A DNA stretch of 64,000 bases from an uncultured Lachnospiraceae bacterium (GTDB taxonomy: Bacteria > Bacillota > Clostridia > Lachnospirales > Lachnospiraceae): NCBI GenBank assembly GCA_910579505.1, contig CAJTTZ010000011.1, positions 76,821 to 140,820 on the forward strand. Direction: 5' to 3'. The notes beneath the pieces were generated by a model, which saw nothing but the letters and a program-made list of their open reading frames with translations, was not told the origin of the DNA and ran no database searches. Position numbers and translations under genes: made by a program. Shown here one piece after another: positions 1-8,365 of the stretch. How positions within the stretch are numbered: position 1 is the first letter of the stretch; each line of letters begins with the position of its first letter.

Positions 1-675
1 GTCCCGGGGGAGACGACGGGGCAGGCTTTTATCACGGTGGATGTGAGCGGCGAAAATTCCATTGTGATTATACCCGGGACCAACGCCTGTGTGACGAGAG
101 AGCTGATCCAGAGCAGTCTCCGCCATATTCAGGAGAGTGATATCGTGATTATGCAGCTCGAGATTCCGATTGACACGGTGGAGTATGTGAAGGATCTGGC
201 GGTGAGTCTGGGGAAAGTGGTGATCCTGGATCCGGCGCCGGCCAGGGCTGACCTGCCTGACAGTTTCTGGAAGGGCGTGGACTACATCAAGCCAAACGAG
301 ACGGAGCTTGCCATTTTAACCGGGAGGCAGATCGGCAGCCGGGAGGAAATAGAGGCGGGTGCCAGACAGATGTTGGAAAAGGGAGTAAAGAATGTGATCG
401 TCACGCTTGGCGGGGAGGGGTGCCTTCTTGTATCGAACGAAGGTTCAACCTGGTTTTCGACAAAAAAGGTACAGGCAGTGGACACGACTGCCGCGGGGGA
501 CTGCTTTACGGCGGCGTTTGCCCTTGCGCTGAGCAAGGGGAAGACCTGCGAGGAAGCGATTCGCTTTGGGCAGAGCGCCTCGGCCATCGCCGTGACGAGA
601 AAAGGGGCGCAGACATCTATCCCTTCCCCGGAAGAGGTGCTTGCGGCGGAAAATGGACAGTCAGGACAACCATAA
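1..675 (+). CDS. Ribokinase-like PfkB-family sugar kinase (5' end outside window)
   Basis: ATP-dependent carbohydrate kinase, most like ribokinase, which phosphorylates ribose at O5 in the cytoplasm. The open frame continues to the window edge, so about the first quarter is missing. The visible part starts in the family's GETTGQAFITVD segment, which in ribokinase is followed by a GENSIVIIPGTN stretch. VTLGGEGCLL is a nucleotide-site strand, and TTAAGDCFTAAF is the PfkB signature 2 carrying the catalytic base Asp (AAGD, usually GAGD). It is followed after 21 bases by a nucleoside hydrolase and an ECF transporter, which fits a role in phosphorylating the ribose released from nucleosides. Substrate is inferred from family and neighbours; another PfkB sugar is possible. 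Confidence 0.88.
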   Translation, partial: VPGETTGQAFITVDVSGENSIVIIPGTNACVTRELIQSSLRHIQESDIVIMQLEIPIDTVEYVKDLAVSLGKVVILDPAPARADLPDSFWKGVDYIKPNETELAILTGRQIGSREEIEAGARQMLEKGVKNVIVTLGGEGCLLVSNEGSTWFSTKKVQAVDTTAAGDCFTAAFALALSKGKTCEEAIRFGQSASAIAVTRKGAQTSIPSPEEVLAAENGQSGQP

Positions 676-696
676 ATCAGCACGGAAAGGGGTGGG

Positions 697-1659
697 ATGA
701 TGAAGAAGATTATTATTGATACAGATCCGGGTATTGATGACGCGATAGCGATTCTGTTAGCTTTGGCAGCCGGAGAGGAAATAGAAGTGCAGGCGCTTAC
801 AACCGTCAATGGGAATGTGGACATTGACAAGGTAACGCAGAACGCATGCAGGATACTGGAGGTGGCAGGAAGAATGGACATCCCGGTATACAAAGGAAAT
901 GAGAAGCCGCTGGAGCGTCCAAGGGATCATTGTGAGGAGTTTCATGGAGATGACGGTCTGGGGAATCTTGGCATGAAAGAATCGTCCAAACAGATCGAGG
1001 AGGAACACGCGGTAGATTTCCTGATCCGCAGGGCAAGGGAGGAGAAGGGGGAGCTGATTGTCGTTCCCATCGGACCCTTGACCAATATCGCGCAGGCGGT
1101 GCGCCGGGACCCTGAATTTGTGCACAATGTCCGGGAACTTGTAATCATGGGCGGCGCGGAGCACGGAGGAAATATGTCGCCGCATGCGGAATTTAATTTC
1201 TGGACAGACCCGGAGGCGGCGAAGCTTGTTTTTGGGGCGGGCTTTCAGAAGGTGACAATGATCGGGCTGGATGCCACATCCTATGTCTTTTTAAGCCCTA
1301 CGCTGCGGGAACTTCTGTATCTGATTAATACGCCGGTCTCCCGTTTCATCCACAAGATGACGCGCGTTTATGCGGACGGGCACTGGGAGGTCGAAAAGAA
1401 GCTCGGGTGCGAGCTGTGCGATGTACTGACGATTGCCTATCTGCTCGACGAGTCCGTGGTGGAGACGGTGGACGCGTTCGTTGACGTGGAGACGAGCGGA
1501 CTCTGCGATGGTGCCTCCGTGGTATACCGTACCTTTTATTACCCGGATAAAAAGAAGAATTGCAGTGTGGCGGTGAAAGCGGATACGAAGAAATTTTTTG
1601 AGATATTCTTCCGCTATCTGTTCCCGGAGTATCTGGAGGCTGCATGCAGGGAACTGTGA
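697..1659 (+). CDS. Inosine-uridine-preferring nucleoside hydrolase family protein
   Basis: Hydrolyses the N-glycosidic bond of ribonucleosides to give free base and ribose. The N-terminal Ca2+-binding motif DTDPGIDDA (residues 8-16) is intact. The downstream NFWTDPEAA and CDVLTIAYLLDE segments match the substrate- and metal-binding regions of the IUNH fold. 320 residues is the usual family length. Start: two ATGs in tandem (697 and 700) behind AAAGGGGTGGG; either is possible. It lies between the ribokinase and the ECF S component, so the operon reads as import nucleoside, split it, phosphorylate ribose. Which nucleoside is preferred cannot be read from sequence. Confidence 0.93.
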   Translation: MMKKIIIDTDPGIDDAIAILLALAAGEEIEVQALTTVNGNVDIDKVTQNACRILEVAGRMDIPVYKGNEKPLERPRDHCEEFHGDDGLGNLGMKESSKQIEEEHAVDFLIRRAREEKGELIVVPIGPLTNIAQAVRRDPEFVHNVRELVIMGGAEHGGNMSPHAEFNFWTDPEAAKLVFGAGFQKVTMIGLDATSYVFLSPTLRELLYLINTPVSRFIHKMTRVYADGHWEVEKKLGCELCDVLTIAYLLDESVVETVDAFVDVETSGLCDGASVVYRTFYYPDKKKNCSVAVKADTKKFFEIFFRYLFPEYLEAACREL

Positions 1660-1729
1660 CGTGAAAAAATACGGATAGAACCATTGTATATCAAAAGAAT
1701 CCTATGACGAATAGAAAGGGAGAAAAACA

Positions 1730-2353
1730 ATGACAGAGAAAAAAGGTATCAAAGCTGATTTTAATTTAATAACTATATTAATTATTCCCATTGCGATTGC
1801 CGTGAATTTCATATGCGGAAATCTGGTGTTAACGCTGAAACTGCCGCTTTATCTGGACAGTATCGGGACGTTTCTGGTAGCTATCCTGGCAGGACCGTGG
1901 GTAGGAGCGCTGACCGGGCTGCTGAGCATTGCCATTAATTCCATTGCGGATCCGTCGCTTCTTCCGTTCTCACTGATTGCAGGCGTGCTTGGCGCAGTGA
2001 CCGGAGCATTTGCGCGCAAGGGGATGTTTACAAAATTCTGGAAATTTATCGTTTCCGCGATTGCGGCTTCGGTTGTAGCGGTCATCATGAGTGTCATTGT
2101 AAGCTATGTATTTTTTGGCGGATTTGACACGAGTGGAAACTCAATCCTGATAGCGGGCATGATTTCTGCAGGGATGCCCTTCTGGCCGGCGCAGGTGATC
2201 GGTAACTTTATTTCGGAGGTGCCTGACAAATTCCTTTCCCTGCTCGTTCCTTACCTGGTTATCAGGGGAATGTCCGACCGCTATCTGTACAAGTTTTCTA
2301 ATGGGCATGTATTTATCGACGCGAGAAAGGCGGAGAAAAAAGAAGAAAAATAG
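1730..2353 (+). CDS. ECF transporter substrate-binding S component (probable nucleoside type)
   Basis: Small integral membrane protein (207 residues, about six hydrophobic segments) that gives substrate specificity to an energy-coupling-factor importer. The N-terminal stretch FNLITILIIPIAIAVNF followed by LYLDSIGTFL and GPWVGALTGLL is typical of S components. A charged, Lys/Glu-rich tail (residues 195-207) ends the protein. It is the first gene of an S-T-A-A set (1730-4823) and follows a nucleoside hydrolase and ribokinase, so nucleosides are the likely substrate. That assignment is inference from context; the sequence itself shows only the S-component fold. RBS GAAAGGGAG precedes the ATG. 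Confidence 0.85.
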   Translation: MTEKKGIKADFNLITILIIPIAIAVNFICGNLVLTLKLPLYLDSIGTFLVAILAGPWVGALTGLLSIAINSIADPSLLPFSLIAGVLGAVTGAFARKGMFTKFWKFIVSAIAASVVAVIMSVIVSYVFFGGFDTSGNSILIAGMISAGMPFWPAQVIGNFISEVPDKFLSLLVPYLVIRGMSDRYLYKFSNGHVFIDARKAEKKEEK

Positions 2354-2389
2354 ACCATACAATTATAGAAGAGATAAAGAGGGAAAAAT

Positions 2390-3151
2390 ATGGAAAATAA
2401 ACGAAAGGGCATTAAGACATGGAATCCGCTGACGGCGCTGTATCTTATAATCGTTCTGGCTGTCGTCTCGATCCTGTTTGACTATCGGGTAACGCTGGCC
2501 ACAGTGGTTTTGATGATCGTGCTGGCAGCGGTATCGGGGGAGGGAGCGTCATTTACAAAGCTGTGGCTGAAATCGCTTGTGCTCGTGTGCGTGATCTGCT
2601 TTGTTCTGCAGTCCCTGTTCATTCCGGGGGAAGATGTGCTCTGGAGTCTCTGGATCTTCGCTGTCAAACGGGAAGGCGTGCAGAAAGCGGTTGTGTTATG
2701 CTCGCGCATTCTGGGCGTCGGTTCGGCAATCCTGCTAGGCGGAAAGCTGATTGACATGAAACAGCTGACGGCCGTGCTGGAGGAGAGGGGGATGTCGCCG
2801 GCGGCGACGTATGTCCTGCTTTCCACCGCTAATATTATCCCGCAGATGTCCAAGAAGATGAACGCGATTCTCGACGCGCAGCGCTCCAGGGGAATCGAGA
2901 CGGACAGCAGCCTGTTAGTCAGGGCGAAAGCATTCTTCCCATCGGTAGGACCTCTTTTGCTCAATGCGCTTGTGAGCGCGGAGGAGCGTGCCATTACGTT
3001 GGAGGCGAGGGCTTTTTCCGCGCCGTGCAAAAAGACAAAGTTAAGGGAGATAGCGGATACGTCGAAGGACAAGACACTCCGCGTAGTGTTGATCGGTGTA
3101 CTTATTCTGGCGATTGGAGGTAGGATTGTTTTATGGAGAGTATTAAAATAA
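2390..3151 (+). CDS. ECF transporter transmembrane T component
   Basis: Membrane scaffold that couples the S component to the two ATPases. Hydrophobic N-terminal half, then the first coupling-helix signature in DAQRSRGIE (about residues 162-170) and the second in ITLEARAFS (about residues 201-209). These Ala-Arg-Gly/Ala motifs contact the Q-loop grooves of the ATPases in characterised ECF transporters. 253 residues is normal for the family. Its 3' end overlaps the first ATPase gene by 19 bases in another frame, which suggests translational coupling. Confidence 0.92.
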   Translation: MENKRKGIKTWNPLTALYLIIVLAVVSILFDYRVTLATVVLMIVLAAVSGEGASFTKLWLKSLVLVCVICFVLQSLFIPGEDVLWSLWIFAVKREGVQKAVVLCSRILGVGSAILLGGKLIDMKQLTAVLEERGMSPAATYVLLSTANIIPQMSKKMNAILDAQRSRGIETDSSLLVRAKAFFPSVGPLLLNALVSAEERAITLEARAFSAPCKKTKLREIADTSKDKTLRVVLIGVLILAIGGRIVLWRVLK

Positions 3152-3990
3152 CAGATTTAACGTACCGATACCCAACTGCCGAAGAGGATGTCCTGCGGCA
3201 TGTGTCCCTGTCGGTGGAGAAAGGGCAGCTTTGTGCAATTGTGGGAGCGAACGGAAGCGGGAAGACGACATTGTGTAACGCAATCCGCGGATTTGTACCC
3301 AAATTTTATAAGGGAGAGATAAGCGGCGAGGTTCTTGTCAACGGGAAGGACGTGCAGAGAGAAGAGATTGGCGTCACGGCGCTGGAAGTGGGATTTGTGT
3401 TCCAGAATCCGTTTACACAGATCAGCGGGATCACGGATACCGTGTATGAGGAATTGGCTTACGGGTTGGAGAATATGGGGGTAGAGCCTGCGGAAATTGA
3501 ACGGCGTGTGGAAGAGATCATGAAACTGACGAAGATCGAGGCCTTCCGGGACCGGGATCCGTATCAGCTCTCCGGCGGACAACAGCAGCGGGTGGCGCTG
3601 GCGGCGGTTCTTGTCATGAACCAGGACGTATTTGTCATCGACGAACCTACTTCCCAGCTGGATCCGCAGAGCACGGATGACGTTTTTGAAATCATCCAGC
3701 TTATGAAGGACATGGGAAAAACCATTGTCCTTGTGGAACATAAGATGGAACAGATCGCGGAATATGCGGATAAGGTAGTCGTTATGGACCGGGGAGAGAT
3801 CGTGATGGAGGGCACGCCCGAGAAGGTGTTCTCTGACCCGCGCTGCGAGGAGCATCACATCAGGCTGCCACAGTGTACGGGAATTGCTTTGGAACTGAGA
3901 AAAGAGGGAATCGGGTTTGCGAATCTTCCTGTCACAGTTACAGGGACCGTGGATGCAATTCGAATGATAACAGGCTCAGGAAAAACCTGA
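3133..3990 (+). CDS. ECF transporter ATPase, first subunit
   Basis: Cytoplasmic ATP-binding subunit of the ECF importer. All ABC motifs are intact: Walker A GANGSGKTT, Q-loop FQNPFTQ, signature LSGGQQQR, Walker B VFVIDEPTSQLD and H-loop VEHKM. The ATG sits inside the end of the T gene (overlap 3133-3151). It presumably forms a heterodimer with the second ATPase directly downstream, whose signature motif is degenerate, so this subunit would provide the only canonical signature sequence of the pair. Confidence 0.95.
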   Translation: MESIKITDLTYRYPTAEEDVLRHVSLSVEKGQLCAIVGANGSGKTTLCNAIRGFVPKFYKGEISGEVLVNGKDVQREEIGVTALEVGFVFQNPFTQISGITDTVYEELAYGLENMGVEPAEIERRVEEIMKLTKIEAFRDRDPYQLSGGQQQRVALAAVLVMNQDVFVIDEPTSQLDPQSTDDVFEIIQLMKDMGKTIVLVEHKMEQIAEYADKVVVMDRGEIVMEGTPEKVFSDPRCEEHHIRLPQCTGIALELRKEGIGFANLPVTVTGTVDAIRMITGSGKT

Positions 3991-4013
3991 CAACAGAGGA
4001 AAGGGTGAAGACA

Positions 4014-4823
4014 ATGGCATTGGTTGAAGTAAAAAATATTTCTTTCTCCTATCCGAACGGCTATCAGGCGGTGGATGATGTGAGTTTTACGATTGAGGCG
4101 GGCGAGAATATTGCGATTGTAGGACAGAACGGGGCGGGAAAGACGACGACCGTGAAGATGTTAAACGGTCTGACAAAGCCCAGCGCCGGCGACGTACTCA
4201 TAAACGGGGAGTCTACGAAAAATTACACGACCGCGCAGATGGCCCGCAAAGTGGGATATGTATTTCAGAACCCGGATGACCAGATTTTTAATGCGACGGT
4301 GTACAGGGAGATCGAATATGGTCTGAAAAAGATGAAGATCGACATGGAGGAGTGCGAGAGGAGAATTAAGGACGCGGCAGAGCTGACCGGGATGACGAAG
4401 CATCTTGAGACAAATCCCTATGATCTTCCGCTGTCCATGCGTAAGTTTGTGACGATAGCCTCGGTTATTGCAAGCAACTGCGACGTGATGATTTTTGACG
4501 AGCCGACGGCAGGACAGGATCTTGACGGTTTGAGGATTTTGTCGGACCTGAACAGGACCTTGACGAAACGCGGCAAGGCGATTGTGACGATCACCCATGA
4601 TATGGAGTTTGTGGCCGATAATTATGACCGTGTGATCGTGATGTGCCAGAAAAAAATCATCGCGGACGGCAGAACGAAAGACGTCTTTTTCCAAAAGGAA
4701 ATCATGGAAAAAGCGATGTTGAAGCAGCCCGCGCTCGTGAGAATCGCCACGGAGATCGGTATGCGGGAAAATACGCTGGATGTGAAGAAAGTGGCGGCAT
4801 TTATCAGGCAAAATGCAATGTAA
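4014..4823 (+). CDS. ECF transporter ATPase, second subunit, degenerate signature motif
   Basis: Second ATPase of the ECF importer (269 residues). The open frame extends upstream to 3873, but the family N-terminus (MALVEVKNISFSYP) and a GAGGAAAGGG site place the start at 4014. Walker A GQNGAGKTTT, Q-loop FQNPDDQ, Walker B VMIFDEPTAGQD and H-loop ITHDM are present. The ABC signature reads LSMRKFV where LSGGQ is expected, so one composite ATP site of the heterodimer should be weak or non-hydrolytic, as is known for several heterodimeric ABC ATPases. Last gene before a hairpin at 4902-4942. Confidence 0.93.
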   Translation: MALVEVKNISFSYPNGYQAVDDVSFTIEAGENIAIVGQNGAGKTTTVKMLNGLTKPSAGDVLINGESTKNYTTAQMARKVGYVFQNPDDQIFNATVYREIEYGLKKMKIDMEECERRIKDAAELTGMTKHLETNPYDLPLSMRKFVTIASVIASNCDVMIFDEPTAGQDLDGLRILSDLNRTLTKRGKAIVTITHDMEFVADNYDRVIVMCQKKIIADGRTKDVFFQKEIMEKAMLKQPALVRIATEIGMRENTLDVKKVAAFIRQNAM

Positions 4824-4901
4824 AAGCCGCGGCCTGAGCCCGGCTGCGTGAGCGCCTGAAAGAAAAAGAACGGGCAGGGCTTCTTAGAGGAAAAAGAAAA
4901 A

Positions 4902-4950
4902 GTCAGCAGGTGTTTATGGTATTGCGATAAATATCTGCTGGCTTTGTCTG
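4902..4950 (+). terminator. Probable terminator of the nucleoside/ECF operon
   Basis: The arms 4902-4917 and 4927-4942 pair over 16 positions (three G-T wobbles) around a 9-base loop, followed by TTTGTCTG. The T run is interrupted, so termination may be incomplete. Confidence 0.55.
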
Positions 4951-5019
4951 TGTGCGGACGGTGGGTGAAATGCCGGGCCGTCAGGGCGGATGGGCCGGCG
5001 AATTTGTCTACATTGCATA

Positions 5020-5048
5020 TTGAAAAATCCGCGCGGTAACTATATGAT
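5020..5048 (+). promoter_or_regulatory. Sigma-A promoter of the first MATE gene
   Basis: TTGAAA (5020-5025), 17-base spacer, TATGAT (5043-5048). Start of transcription expected near 5055, about 45 bases before the ATG at 5100. Confidence 0.75.
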
Positions 5049-5099
5049 GGTAGGCAGACGGCTTTACATTTTTATCGGTATTGAAAGAAGGAGAGCGGA

Positions 5100-6491
5100 A
5101 TGGAACAGACGAAAGAGAATAAAATGGGCATTATGCCCGTAAACAAACTGCTGATCACCATGTCCCTGCCGATGATGATATCCATGCTCGTACAGGCGCT
5201 TTACAATGTGGTGGACTCCATCTTTGTCTCACGCATCAATGAGAACGCACTGACAGCAGTGTCACTTGCATTTCCGATCCAGACGCTGATGATCGCGGTG
5301 GCGGGCGGCACCTGTGTCGGCATCAACGCGGTGCTCTCGAAGGCGCTGGGGGAGAAAGACCAGGAGCGTGCGGACAACACGGCGGTCAGCGGCATTGTGC
5401 TGATGGCGTTCAGCTATATACTTTTTTTGCTGATCGGTTTATTTGTAACCCGCGCATTCTATTTGAGCCAGACGGACGACGTGCAGATTGTAGAGTTTGG
5501 CGTACAGTATCTGAGCATTGTGTGCTGCTGTTCTTTCGGCCTTTTCGCGCAGTTTGTGTTCGAACGGCTTCTGCAGTCCACCGGCAGAACTTTCTATATT
5601 ATGATTACGCAGGGAACAGGTGCGGTTATCAATATCATACTTGACCCGATCTTTATTTTTGGACTCTTCGGGATGCCCAAAATGGGCGTTGCGGGCGCGG
5701 CGGTGGCAACGGTGATGGGGCAGACCATTGCGGGCACGATAGCGCTTATCGTAAATTTTAAGAAGAATGAGGACATTCATATTCGTTTTAAGGGGCTGCG
5801 CATGGAGAGAGAGGTTGTCGGGCAGATTTATAAAATCGGCGTGCCCTCTATGATTATGCAGGCAATCGGCTCCGTGATGACATACGGCATGAACCTGATT
5901 CTGATTTCCTTTACCCCGACGGCGACGGCGGTGTTTGGCGTCTACTTTAAGCTGCAGAGCTTTATCTTTATGCCGGTGTTCGGCTTAAACAACGGTCTGG
6001 TGCCGATTCTTGCGTACAACTACGGTGCGGGCAGGAGAGACCGTTTTATTCAGGCGATGAAGTGCGCCATTTTGTATGCGGCGTGCATCATGGCGGTGGG
6101 TGTGGTGGTTTTCCAGACCATACCGGCGGTTTTGCTGGGCTTTTTTGAGGCGTCGGATGAGATGCTGCGGATCGGCGTGCCGGCGCTGCGCATTATCTGC
6201 ATCAGCTTTCTGCCTGCGGCCTTCGGTATTGTCTGCGGTACGGCTTTCCAGGCGCTTGGCAATGCGGTTTACAGTATGCTTGTCTCCATAGCCAGACAGC
6301 TTGTGGTGCTTCTTCCTGCCGCTTTTCTGTTGTCCCTGTCGGGAGAGGTGACGTATGTGTGGTGGGCGTTTCCGATTGCCGAAGTGATGTCTTTGACGAT
6401 GACGGTGGTCTTCCTGGTCAAAATAAACAGAAAGGTGATCCGGCACATCGGGGAGCAGACGGCAGATGAGGCTGTGTCCCCGGCAGGATGA
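5100..6491 (+). CDS. MATE family multidrug/cation exporter
   Basis: Membrane antiporter of the MATE family (463 residues, about 12 hydrophobic segments in two six-helix halves). Exports organic cations or drugs using a Na+ or H+ gradient; substrate unknown. Family features seen: N-terminal GIMPVNKLLITMSLPMMISM, the QALYNVVDSIFV loop, and the paired LNNGLVPILAYNYGAGRRDR segment in the second half. RBS AAGGAGAG at 5088-5095. Single-gene unit with its own promoter; a second MATE paralogue lies at 8366-9748. Confidence 0.93.
   Translation: MEQTKENKMGIMPVNKLLITMSLPMMISMLVQALYNVVDSIFVSRINENALTAVSLAFPIQTLMIAVAGGTCVGINAVLSKALGEKDQERADNTAVSGIVLMAFSYILFLLIGLFVTRAFYLSQTDDVQIVEFGVQYLSIVCCCSFGLFAQFVFERLLQSTGRTFYIMITQGTGAVINIILDPIFIFGLFGMPKMGVAGAAVATVMGQTIAGTIALIVNFKKNEDIHIRFKGLRMEREVVGQIYKIGVPSMIMQAIGSVMTYGMNLILISFTPTATAVFGVYFKLQSFIFMPVFGLNNGLVPILAYNYGAGRRDRFIQAMKCAILYAACIMAVGVVVFQTIPAVLLGFFEASDEMLRIGVPALRIICISFLPAAFGIVCGTAFQALGNAVYSMLVSIARQLVVLLPAAFLLSLSGEVTYVWWAFPIAEVMSLTMTVVFLVKINRKVIRHIGEQTADEAVSPAG
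5251..5264. repeat. TGACA-N4-TGTCA palindrome, copy 1 (in MATE gene)
   Basis: Reads TGACAGCAGTGTCA inside codons for L-T-A-V-S. First of eight exact copies of the pattern. Confidence 0.8.
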
Positions 6492-6502
6492 CAACAGGAT
6501 CG

Positions 6503-6531
6503 TTGACAGCGCGCAGGGAAAATGATATGAT
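6503..6531 (+). promoter_or_regulatory. Promoter of the tRNA-Leu gene
   Basis: TTGACA (6503-6508), 17-base spacer, TATGAT (6526-6531). It directly follows the MATE stop codon. Transcription should begin near 6538, giving a precursor leader of about 50 bases. Confidence 0.8.
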
Positions 6532-6553
6532 ACATGGGCAGGCGGGGTGGAAG

Positions 6554-6567
6554 TGACATATATGTCA
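6554..6567. repeat. TGACA-N4-TGTCA palindrome, copy 2 (tRNA leader)
   Basis: TGACATATATGTCA, extended by flanking G and C to a perfect 16-bp palindrome (6553-6568). It lies between the promoter and the 5' end of the mature tRNA-Leu. Confidence 0.8.
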
Positions 6568-6588
6568 CAAAACGCCGCGTCCTGACAG

Positions 6589-6646
<58 letters not shown>

Positions 6647-6668
<22 letters not shown>

Positions 6669-6728
6669 GTAAATTAAGAGAATGCGTGAAAGCAGGACTT
6701 GAACCGGAGCAATGTCCTGTTATCCGCA
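6647..6728 (+). repeat. Duplicated and inverted fragments of the tRNA-Leu 3' end
   Basis: The 15-mer GTCCTGTTATCCGCA occurs at 6654-6668 (tRNA 3' end) and exactly again at 6714-6728. Between them, CAGGACTTGAACC (6693-6705) is the exact reverse complement of the T-arm segment 6647-6659. The result can fold as a long hairpin and looks like debris of recombination at a tRNA 3' end. Confidence 0.8.
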
Positions 6729-6735
6729 TAAACAG

Positions 6736-6776
6736 GGGCTTCCTGGACATTTATGGTGTCTTGGGAGCCCTCTTTT
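6736..6776 (+). terminator. Terminator downstream of tRNA-Leu
   Basis: GGGCTTCC and GGGAGCCC pair (one G-T wobble), continued by an inner GGACA/TGTCT helix, followed by TCTTTT at 6771-6776. It ends before the convergent lipase-like gene. Confidence 0.7.
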
Positions 6777-6814
6777 CACGCATAACAGAGCCAGGAAAGA
6801 TGCACGCCGGCGGT

Positions 6815-8206
6815 TCAGAATCCTTTTTCCTTCAAATCCGCGACAAGGTTTACATAAAACTCCCGCACGTCAAAACCGGGAATATTCTCCCTGTTTAAAT
6901 CTATGGTATCCCCATGGGAAATTCCGCGCCCTTCCTCGGTGCTAAGCAGTGTAAAATGTTCCCCGAAAGGAGCGCTTTCCACAGACACAAGGCCGTCGTT
7001 TGCGCCATCGAAGTGTCTGACTAACGGATACGCCATATTTAAGGGAAATCTGCCGCTGGAGGCACAGTTCATGCGGCTGCCCACGCTCTGGTAAAAGACG
7101 TCGGGGTGGTTGGGCAGTTCTTCGTTTATGCGCTCGCAGGAAGATGCCGTCAAATCCTGTACGGCGGCTAAAAAGTCGGGATTGTGGTCGCCGCATTTTT
7201 TCAGGGCGGCGTTGTATTTTCGCGCCACGCCCTTCTGTATCCTTACAGGTATCTTATTAAGAAGATAGTCCGCAAAAATGCAGCCTCTGTGAGGTGTGCT
7301 GACGGTAGTGAGGGAAGCGACGCAGGATGCGGCGCCACAGGCGCTTATGGCGAACCGGCTGTCCAGCCCGCCTTTGGAGTGGGCGATAATATTTACCTTT
7401 TCGCAGCCGGTCTGCTGCACAATGTCGCTTATGCGCTGCGCCAGTTCCCGTCCGCAGTCGGCCACGGAGGCGGCGGACTGCTGGCTGCCGTAGTAGATCG
7501 TCGCGCCGTTTTGTTTCAGTGCGAAGGGAATCCTGCCCCAATAGTTAAAGAAGCGGAAATCCCGGAAAAATACGCCGTGCACAAGCAGGAGCGGGTATTT
7601 TGTCTCGCAGAGACGGCTTTCGGCGCGAACCTGGTCCAGAAGATATTTTTCCTTTTCAAACGCCGCTTCATTTGATGTGATGGCGATGATCCGGCACAGC
7701 GCCCAGATGTGGACGAAGGGAATAAAGCCGCAGGCAATGCCGATAATACGCCATTTGATGCCGAGCTGGACAGAAGTCATGTAAACGCGGATGATGCCGT
7801 TCCAGAAAAGAACGGTTTCCATCAGCACAAGAAGAAGCAGACTGATCACTCTGCCAATGCCATAACCGAATCCGGCGTGGCCAGGCCGCATGATGAGCGA
7901 ATACAGGATAATGAACAGTGACTCGGCTATGACTGTGGAGAGAAATATCTCTAACAACGCAGCGCCGTCCTCCAGTATTTGGTTCCGGCTTCCAAAAGTT
8001 TTGCCAAAGGTCAGCCGGGGGCATATATTGATGAAGAGAAAAAGCAAAAAGCCGATGAAGCAGGCTGAAAGGACGACATAAAGGCGTGTTGGCGTAAAAA
8101 AGGCGTTTTTTATGCCGCCGTCGGTCATGTGGGGTAGCAGTATATAGAGGGCGCTCATTTCCGCAAATAGCAACAGCGCCGATATGATTTTTCCTATGTT
8201 CTTCAT
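6815..8206 (-). CDS. Membrane-anchored lipase-like alpha/beta hydrolase
   Basis: 463 residues. The N-terminal third has about five hydrophobic segments and is followed by a triacylglycerol-lipase-like alpha/beta hydrolase domain. LLLVHGVFFRDFRFF is the HG oxyanion region, and AHSKGGLDSRF is the nucleophile elbow (Ser in AHSKGG, a variant of GHSxGG). DGANDGLVS probably holds the acidic residue, with a candidate His in GISHGDTID. The open frame begins at 8239, but GGGAGA ahead of the ATG at 8206 favours that start. The catalytic domain probably sits on the outer face of the membrane or just inside; topology is not certain. Substrate unknown. Confidence 0.82.
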   Translation of the reverse strand: MKNIGKIISALLLFAEMSALYILLPHMTDGGIKNAFFTPTRLYVVLSACFIGFLLFLFINICPRLTFGKTFGSRNQILEDGAALLEIFLSTVIAESLFIILYSLIMRPGHAGFGYGIGRVISLLLLVLMETVLFWNGIIRVYMTSVQLGIKWRIIGIACGFIPFVHIWALCRIIAITSNEAAFEKEKYLLDQVRAESRLCETKYPLLLVHGVFFRDFRFFNYWGRIPFALKQNGATIYYGSQQSAASVADCGRELAQRISDIVQQTGCEKVNIIAHSKGGLDSRFAISACGAASCVASLTTVSTPHRGCIFADYLLNKIPVRIQKGVARKYNAALKKCGDHNPDFLAAVQDLTASSCERINEELPNHPDVFYQSVGSRMNCASSGRFPLNMAYPLVRHFDGANDGLVSVESAPFGEHFTLLSTEEGRGISHGDTIDLNRENIPGFDVREFYVNLVADLKEKGF

Positions 8207-8299
8207 GTGTTCTCCCATCCATAAATCCGGGTGCCGCAAACGGCTGTTTTATATCGGTCTTTTTTATGGTAACATATTGCGGGCAAAATGGAAATACAG

Positions 8300-8328
8300 T
8301 TGCTTTTTCCTGTTTATGCGAGTAAGAT
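8300..8328 (+). promoter_or_regulatory. Promoter of the second MATE gene
   Basis: TTGCTT (8300-8305), 17-base spacer, TAAGAT (8323-8328), close upstream of the RBS AAAGGA at 8351-8356. Confidence 0.6.
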
Positions 8329-8365
8329 GACTAAAGAGTGAAAAAAGAAAAAAGGAATGTTTCAT

